From Rhododendron vialii (taxonomy: Eukaryota; Streptophyta; Magnoliopsida; Ericales; Ericaceae), in assembly GCF_030253575.1 (NCBI RefSeq), contig NC_080562.1:40587852-40651851 (forward strand): a stretch of DNA of 64,000 nucleotides, in the 5' to 3' direction. The notes under the pieces are model-generated. The model ran no database searches. It worked only from the letters and a program-made list of their open reading frames with translations, and was not told where the DNA came from. A program made the translations under genes and the position numbers. This document shows, piece after piece, positions 55,028 to 64,000 of this stretch (its first letter is position 1; every line of letters begins with the position of its first letter).

Positions 55028-56962
55028 ATTGCCAACATCAGTGACAGCGGAAGGTCAAACTCTGGCCTTTAGAACCCGCTTGTTTGCTGGGTCATGTGCG
55101 TTACGTAATCTGAACCATTTGGTAAATTGCCTGATTTTTTTTTTCGTTAAACGGAAACTTAGTAAATTGCGTGATTGCTTTCATTGGTGAAGGTCCTTTT
55201 TCTTTATTATCCTGTAAATGCAGTGATTTTGGGGTCAAGAATTTCTGTATATTTTTTGCACTTAATTGAAATGATGAATATCTATCTAATTTGTTGGCTC
55301 GAAAAAGTTGATGAATGGTATTTAATAATACTATCAATTATGGAATCCATTCTATGCTCTTCGTCCTCCTCAGTCCCCATTGCCCTCCACTTCCATTCCT
55401 GCCCTTTTTGTAGTAATCAATATATCAAATACCATCCGTCTAAACTTTGTATAAGAGTTGGTAGCCAACTTTTTTATAACCGGGTGTCTGAGCCAATTAA
55501 TTTGTGCGCATCTTAATTAATCTCGAGATTCTAAAATTAACGACTTTGGCAAACTTCAAGTGGCCCTAGAGATTTGGTAGCCAACATTTTATGACAAACC
55601 TTCGGTCTGATGTGTGCAATTCAAGCAATGGCTAGCTTGTTGCAACATTGCAACTGCTGCCTGCCATGTAAAAAAGTAGGGATCGATTTGCTTTTGGAAG
55701 AAAAACTAAATATGTCTAAAGGGTTATGAAATGGTGTTTCTCTACTGATATTAGGAAGAAATTAAGTATTCAAGTCAATCCAACAGGCACGAGACATCCT
55801 GCATAGCTTGAGTCTTTGATGATAGTATGAAGCTTCCGAAAAATGCTAAAAGGACTCTCTTTTTTATTTTTTTTCCAAAATACAAAGAAAAATAAGCAGT
55901 TTTAGCACTTTTGGGTAACTAAGCTTGATTATTAGCATTAAAAGTCAAATTGTGAAGGTTCTATAAAAAAAGAGATGGGGTTCAAAAAATATTTTCCATG
56001 TATTGTTGGTGAGTTCGTGTTGATTCCGTAAGGTCAACTGCTACAACAAATGGCATAATCCGGAATTATTTAATGTTTTCCATCCCTATTTACTAGTTTA
56101 GCTGTTGGTGTTGCTTTTGATAGTGGGGTGGAGTTGTTGTGGTGATCTGCGAACTCGGTAATCAGATTTAGGAGTGTAGATCTGTTTTGGTAAGTTTTGG
56201 TTTGTTTTTCTCAACTACGTTTGTTTTTTTGGTTTCTTACCCCTGATGTGGCTGTTTCCTCTCCTTCGGGGGTTTCCATTGGTTTGGTTGTACGATTTTT
56301 CTGCTGCGAATGTTGTGCCCGGAAGGTTTGTGTGTGGGAGTGGGGTGTTTTCTTACTGGTCTCTCCCTTGTGGCTTGATTCGCTTGTTGTGTTATAGGGA
56401 TCTTGCTCTTCTTGATGCATATATTGTTCTCCTATCAATGAAACCTCCTAACATTTTGGAAAAAAAAAGACTGCAGAAGGTACCTCCCACGCTTTTGAAA
56501 TACTACTAGCCAGCTGATCGAAAGAATAGACACTATGAAATTCATTTGGTGAGTTAGAGAGCTATTTTCCTTAAAATTTAATGAAATTTTAAATTTGTAA
56601 ATTTAAATTACAAATTGAAAATTTCAATTATGATAACAATATAAGTGTTTGGATAGCATGTGCAAAATAAATTTTGCATTGGAATAGTGTTTAAGGGTAA
56701 AATCTGAGAGAATAGATTCCAAGTACTAATTTTTTGACCATATCATCCTTTTTAGTAATTTCTAGGGGAGTGATTTCTTGAAATCATTGGGGGTACTTTA
56801 ATAAACTCCTTTTGGGGATTTTCAGGCGTGGGAGATACAACTCCCTCTACAATAATTATAGGAGGTAGATTTTACTGTTATTTAGTTTTGAGAATGAATT
56901 CTTCATTTTTTTTTTTCCCAAACAAACAAAATCTGATTATAAAAAAATTAAAAAGGTCTATT
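55028..56962. other. Intergenic, with a processed-copy-like tail
   Basis: No gene seen. About 56060-56470 is T/G-rich, ends AATGAAACCTCCTAACATTT, TGG and then nine A, and looks like the 3' end of a LINE or a retrocopied transcript. Apparent frames through it lack coding character. Confidence 0.35.
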
Positions 56963-57806
56963 CCCCAGTTTGATAAACGGATTGGAGGAGGAGATTTGAT
57001 TGCTAAGATGATGGTATTAATAATACTTTGTTTGATTTTCAAAATTGGTCCGGATTGATAATCTCATGGGATAAACAATCCGGCCCATAGGGGTATTAAC
57101 AACCATTGGGACTTGATATTTGTAGTCCAATCTCAACCCCTTCTCATTATTAATTCCTTCTATCAATTCAATTCCATCATCTAATCACATCTCAAACAAA
57201 CATGATATTAATAATGCAGAAATCCTATTGGTACCGACGGTACCCATAGGGAAAATGCACCGACGGCCACCGGACGGCCGTCTCCGGTCATCGGACGGCC
57301 GATCCGAGCCGTCCAAAAATTTTAAAAAATAAAACCGAGGGGCCCTACGTGAGAATCAATGGCATCCGAGGTGTGTAGGGTACTTGATCCGAGCACCCAT
57401 TTTTCGTATATATTTGTATATACGTGTATATACACGAAAAAGGGGTACTCGGATCAAGTACTCTACACACCTCGGATGCCATTGATTCTCGCGTAGGGCC
57501 CCTCGGTTTTATTTTTTAAAATTTTTGGACGGCTCGGATCGGCCGTCCGGTGACCGGAGACGGCCGTCCGGTGGCCGTCGGTGCATTTTCCCTATGGGTA
57601 CCGTCGGTACCCATAGCAGTACTCTTAATAATGTCATCATCTAATCTCATTCCAAACAAACATACTCAAACATGATATTAATAATGTCATCATCTAATCT
57701 CATTCCAAACAAACATACTCATTATCATTCACTTCTCATTACCAATCTCAATCCTAATTCTATCTCATTACGAATCTCATCCATCTATCACTGTTATCGA
57801 ACGGGG
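56963..57806. mobile_element. MITE, split by a hairpin element
   Basis: The left end CCCCAGTTTGATAAACGG and right end GTTATCGAACGGGG are imperfect inverted repeats. The interior has the AATCTCAATCC-type repeats also found in the MITE at 9339-9768, so the two are probably related. The hairpin at 57225-57616 was inserted into it. Confidence 0.45.
57225..57616. mobile_element. 392-bp near-perfect hairpin (foldback element)
   Basis: Arms of about 185 bp (57225-57410 and 57432-57616) pair over almost their whole length around a TATA-rich loop. The outer ends are GGTACCGACGGTACCCATAG-like, a palindrome within the palindrome. The GC-rich parts contain repeated CGGACGGCCG. I count about four to five differences between the arms, mostly transitions that would still pair as G-U in RNA. 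No coding capacity. Structurally a MITE and a candidate small-RNA source. Confidence 0.8.
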
Positions 57807-57816
57807 CCAAAAAGTA

Positions 57817-58226
57817 AAGCAGGTGCTGTAATTCTGTGATAATTTCCAGACGAGTGATTATTCAATGTTGTTGGGCACAACCTCTTCAACGCAAATTTGT
57901 GCGGTGGACTCCTCATTAAAATAGTTTCTTACCACAAATGCGCTAGACCCTACGCAAATGTGCGATGAAAAGAAGTTGAGACATCCACCTATCGTAGCCA
58001 TTGGTTAATGTATGAAGAAAAAAGTGTATGAAGAAAGAGTTGAGACATGCACGTACCGTAGCCATAGGTTAAAATATCTCCACCGCCTAATTAAAAATCG
58101 ACGAAGAAAGGTAGCGCTGCCGTTGCGTGTTGGGTGGGCGCATTACACGTCATTTACTAAACGTAGCGCCTGACAATTCGTATATTCTCCGGGGGCACTT
58201 TCGTCAAAGGACAGGCACTCTCAGCC
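57817..58226. other. Upstream region of the polyubiquitin gene
   Basis: About 400 bp without an open frame. Contains two copies of GAGTTGAGACATCCACxTA/GTACCGTAGCCAT-type sequence (57975-58010 and 58040-58070), a short direct repeat that could be a promoter element. Confidence 0.5.
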
Positions 58227-58235
58227 TTTAAATAG
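58227..58235 (+). promoter_or_regulatory. TATA-like box of the polyubiquitin gene
   Basis: TTTAAATAG about 30 bp before a pyrimidine-rich leader (from about 58260, CTCTCTCTC) that is typical of plant ubiquitin genes. Confidence 0.6.
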
Positions 58236-58333
58236 AATCGTTCCCAGCCCGAACCCTTCATCCCATTGTTCTCTCTCTCGTACCTTCTCTCAGATATATC
58301 CTGTTTCGATCGAAGCCCTTTCTCTCTCTCAAG

Positions 58334-60417
<2,084 letters not shown>

Positions 60418-60685
60418 GCAATTGGTGATGTGGTCTTTGTGGTTCTAGTGGTTGGTTCGAAGTCTGTGTGGTGGTGGTTTTTGTTGGTCTGGGCCATGTG
60501 TAGTGGCTTTTTAGAACTGTTAAATCTTTTAGTTTCTGCGTGATTGGATGGATGTGTTCTTTGGTTTGGTGGGTTTGAGCCATTGTTCTGTGGCTTTTGA
60601 AAACTATCTTTTGGTTTTTCCGTTGAAAGTTTATGTGTGTGATCTGAAGCAGACTCTGGCATGTGTGGTCAATGTTCAATTCCAT

Positions 60686-60691
60686 AATAAA
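60686..60691 (+). terminator. Polyadenylation signal AATAAA of polyubiquitin
   Basis: AATAAA, 270 bp after the stop codon, within an AT-rich region. Position is reasonable for a plant 3' end. Confidence 0.6.
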
Positions 60692-62499
60692 CGTAGTTTA
60701 GGTTTTATGTGAAAATTCTATCCTTGAACTTCTCTTACAGTTGTTTAATTTTATGCATTGAAGTATATCACAAGTCTGTGAATGTTATATTTTAAGTACT
60801 TAACGAAGGGATCAATTCAATAGCAGGGTGTGGTCTTGTGATCAGTTCAATAGGACCTAAAGAAATTTTGACCCTTATGGCCTTTCCCCCATTCTCCCTC
60901 GCACAGTAGATGGAGTAGTTTAGACAGCTACTGAAATACGAGTATTAGAACAAGTATTGGCCATGGCTATCATATATGTGGAGAATAGAAGCATATTTAC
61001 TCCTCCAATTTGTATAATTTCGTAGAGGTTTGAAGGTTTTGGAAACAGACTAGCTGAGTTGCTAAAGGAACTTGTATGGTTTTATTTGAGCTCTCTCACA
61101 TCATGGTAAGCTTTAAAATTTACACATCCATTCCTAATTTCCAGGTTTCACCAGAACTTCATTTACACCTCTAGAACTTTCGGCAAATGTTATCAGATTC
61201 TGGTGCATTTGGTTGGTTAAGTAACAGCATTCCTGTGATTAGAAACTTTTTTGGGGCTGGTGATCTGATTTTCCTCATGTTAACGCACTTGAGTAAATTT
61301 TCACTTGAGTAATGTTGAAACCATATTTAATGTTCTTTACCTATGTTTTCATTCATGCAAGTGTGTTTGAAGTCAATAAACTAAAGAGCTGCATGTAGGT
61401 GATTAGATGCAAGCTTTGTTGCGAATGTTAAGTCATGATCATATGCTTTGTGCTTCTCATATGCTTTGTGTTTCCTGTTACTTCAAACTCCATTTGGCTG
61501 GATATGTACCTTTTCCTCGTGCACAAGAGCTTATAAGTTTTACCAAAATGAATTCTTGGAATAACAGACAGAAATAACCACTTCTATACGAGTTGGAGTG
61601 AATTATATTACTGGGGAACAACATTTTTCTATATGAGTTGGTCTTATCTTTCCAAATCTGTTTCACGTCTTTAGTGACAATGTTCTCTGTGATTGTGCTT
61701 TGGATTGTTGAAGTTATTGTTTTGTTGCTAGCAGTGGCTTTTTGAAGAGCTGTTTCTCTTGCAGAATTTGAAGTGTTTGGAAGGGATATAAAGTTGTTTT
61801 GTAGAGCCAATAAACAGACCATCAAAAAGTAACAGAGAGGCTCATCCTTCGGTCCACCCCACAAGCATATAATTCAGAGGAGATATACGACCTCAACTCT
61901 TCATTCTAGGCTAACTTTTGCAGTCTTCTTGGCATTGAAAATTTGTAGGCAAGGTCTTGAAGCTCCAAAACTTTGTGTCAGGGGCCTTGTTTCACAACAG
62001 TTGTCATTAAGCTCATGCATGGAGTGTACAATCTTCGAATTCTAGTTTTATTGACTTCTATTCACTATATAACTTGCCTAGAGTTCATTTTGTTTCCTGG
62101 TGTAGAAAATTTCAATTGGCGACCACCAACACACTTGTGGAGATGCAAGAATGGTGGCAAAAAGCTAGGAGTCGGACTAACAAGGGCCAGGTCACGTTCG
62201 AGGCGGGATGACTGGTTTGGTTGATGTGCCAGGTCAAAGCGACTAAGGAGGCAAAACAAGCAACGGTCTTCCTTATGGAAGTGACCAACCAAGCGACGAG
62301 GGGTCACCTAAGGGCTAAGAGTCTTCCTGATGAAATTGAACAACCAAGTGAAGAGGGTGCGCCTAATATATCAAAGTCCCTAGGGCAGACTTGGTTTGAA
62401 CTCCCAGTTTCAGTGCAGATAATCCAACTTTCAACCCCGATGACTCTAAGGGTTCCCCTCAATTGACAATAACCAACAACCACCGGTAGGCGGTGCTTG
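60692..62499. other. Intergenic, no recognised gene
   Basis: Mixed-composition sequence. A 128-codon minus-strand frame (61478-61864) and an 81-codon plus-strand frame (62221-62466, QVKATKEAKQATVFL..) have no recognisable domain. The second has retroelement-like wording but is too short to assign. Confidence 0.4.
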
Positions 62500-64000
62500 T
62501 TTTATGTTTTATCCGATGGCCCTGTTCTTGCTTAAGCTCAAGCGGAACAAATGAGCTTCAACCTTGCCACCCGTACTTATGATTTCTTCCAGGAGCTGTT
62601 GGGAGCACTTTACCATCTTATCATAATCTCTCCCCCTTCTGCTGATACTTGATCCCTGTTACCATCTTATCAGGTAATCTCTCTCTCCCTCTCCCCTGAT
62701 GGTCCCTGGATGCTTTGCGATTATTCATGGTCTTTTTTTAATCCGAATTATTCATGGTCTTGTATTGTTTAGATCTGTTTCGTTTTTGGGGGGGAGCTTG
62801 TTGTGAGGCAGATAAATAATGGTTACATCCAGTAGAATTGTTCTTGGTCGGGTGGTTTACATCGTTTCTAGGTGTTCTCTAATCCTAGTCTGATCATGGC
62901 TTTATGTTATCGGAATGTACTATGTATGTAGCTTATGAAGTTTCCTCTTTCTTTTATTTAGTTCATTATCTGTGTTCTTAAATTTCTGGTAGAGATCCTT
63001 GTGATTTTGGAAACTATGATGTGCATGTAATTTGTGGGGTTTCGGGGCATTATGTGTTTATATTTTGCTAGTTGTCTCCTCAGTTTTGGAGCATAGTTTG
63101 TGATGCTTCTTTCAGATTTTTGGGCCGTACGGATTGCTTTTGGTGTGGGCATTTTTGTATGCGTGTCGACATTTTCTGCATCTAAGCGCCATTCCGGCTT
63201 CAGCTGTTCAGGGATCTCCTTTCAGTTCATTTTTAAGCCCATAAGTTAAAGAGTACATTTGCTTTCAGTGGATGTAATATGTTTTATCCAATGCTCAGGT
63301 TCTTGCTTAAGTTGAACTGCAACTAAGGCTTGATTTCCTTTACCATCTGTAAATGGGGCTGCTTCACCTAGCCAATGCTCAAGTTATTGCTTAAGCTCAA
63401 CTGCAACTATGTGTTTCGGTGAGGGTTCAAATCTTTACAATCCATAGCTGGGGTTTCTTCTCCCACTGACTCCTGGGTTGAAACCCCTGCCGTCTGGTCA
63501 GGTATTTTCTTTTCTCCCTCTCTCCAGAGACGATCCCCAAACCATTTACTCTTCTCCATGATCTTGTCTTGCTTAGATCTGTTTGATTTTTGAGGTATTT
63601 GCTTGTTATGTAGTGGATAAAATGTATGGAACTTGGAAGAGGGTTGATCTTTGTTGGATGGGATGGTTTGCAGTTTTCCTATCTGATTCTCACTTTATGA
63701 CATGAAATACTCTACCACTACCACTGTAGCTTATGGAGTTCCCTTTTTGGGGTATGTAATTCTTTTTTATGTGGATCCTAGTTTTTATTGTAAACGTTCA
63801 ATTTTAGTTTTTCGATTCTAAGATGTGCATGTAATTTCTGGGGATGCATTTTTGGTGCATGATGTGCTTATTGTCTCCAAAAAAAATGCCGTCATTAGTG
63901 TGGTGCTTCAGGCAATGTTACATTTTTCAAGTTGTAGTGCCTTATCTTTTCTGTTTAGATTTTCTACGTTTGGATAGCTTTAAGAACACAGGCTTGAAGA
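62500..64000 (+). repeat. Duplicated leader-like block, perhaps 5' end of the next gene
   Basis: Two related units: about 62500-63180 and 63280-63910. Shared: TTCTTGCTTAAG (62525, 63301), exon-end-like CTTATCAG/GTAATCTCTCTC (62673) against TCTGGTCAG/GTATTTTCTTTT (63500), TTGxTTAGATCTGTTT (62766, 63572), TAGCTTATGxAGTT (62931, 63727) and GATGTGCATGTAATTT (63018, 63823). No coding frame. The layout (pyrimidine-rich leader, donor, T-rich intron) suggests non-coding leader exons whose gene lies to the right of the window. Confidence 0.5.

Noticed and set aside
56197-56509. Trp/Phe/Val-rich frames near 56.3 kb
   Set aside because: The T/G-rich strand of a tail ending in poly-A gives hydrophobic pseudo-frames in every phase. 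Better read as a retrocopied 3' end.
61478-61864. 128-codon minus-strand frame downstream of polyubiquitin
   Set aside because: No family recognised, poor start context and AT-driven composition. Not supported as a gene.

Overview
The window is nuclear DNA of a flowering plant, most likely a eudicot. The evidence is multi-exon genes with plant splice signals, a plant-type polyubiquitin gene with a leader intron, an NDR1-like gene, ACD6-type ankyrin genes, a plant U6 snRNA gene, and many plant transposons (TRIMs, Stowaway and other MITEs, a Helitron, a long-LTR Gypsy-type element). The species cannot be named from the sequence. Exons below were chained by splice signals and reading phase, and checked against remembered plant families rather than a database.

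Layout. (1) 1-6928 (+): the last 14 coding exons, about 1046 codons, of a large VPS13/chorein-type lipid-transfer protein of the UHRF1BP1/BLTP3 kind; it starts upstream of the window. (2) 7659-8264 (+): an intronless gene for a probable plastid protein of 201 aa. (3) 8675-10230: a tandemly duplicated retroelement-like repeat with a MITE inserted in one copy. (4) 10979-24816 (-): a complete 15-exon pentatricopeptide repeat (PPR) gene, 849 aa, whose introns are full of small transposons. (5) 26187-28425 (-) and 45413-47655 (-): two ACD6-like ankyrin/PGG membrane-protein genes of identical length (552 aa) and identical exon structure. They are the anchors of a segmental duplication that continues to about 44.4 kb in copy A and about 53.3 kb in copy B. 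(6) Copy A alone carries a nested stack: a minus-strand Helitron (32348-42517) interrupted by a very young LTR retrotransposon (33012-41493), next to two TRIMs. Copy B keeps the matching empty Helitron site at 50498/50499. (7) 44099-44200 (-): an intact U6 snRNA gene with snRNA promoter; its duplicate at 51506-51598 is a decayed pseudogene. (8) 51806-52759: a non-autonomous element with long inverted repeats. (9) 53886-54533 (-): an NDR1-like gene. (10) 57225-57616: a near-perfect 392-bp hairpin inside a MITE. (11) 58227-60417 (+): a five-unit polyubiquitin gene with promoter and leader intron. (12) 62.5-64.0 kb: duplicated leader-like sequence, perhaps the 5' end of the next gene.

The genes are not an operon and share no single pathway. 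Two themes stand out. First, defence: two ACD6-like genes lie within 35 kb of an NDR1-like gene, and both families act at membranes in plant immunity. Second, the duplicated ankyrin block is a natural dating experiment: the paralogous copy supplies pre-insertion sites, giving the order block duplication, then Helitron insertion, then LTR-element insertion into the Helitron. Two introns with GC donors, one in each of the two long genes, are supported by reading phase.
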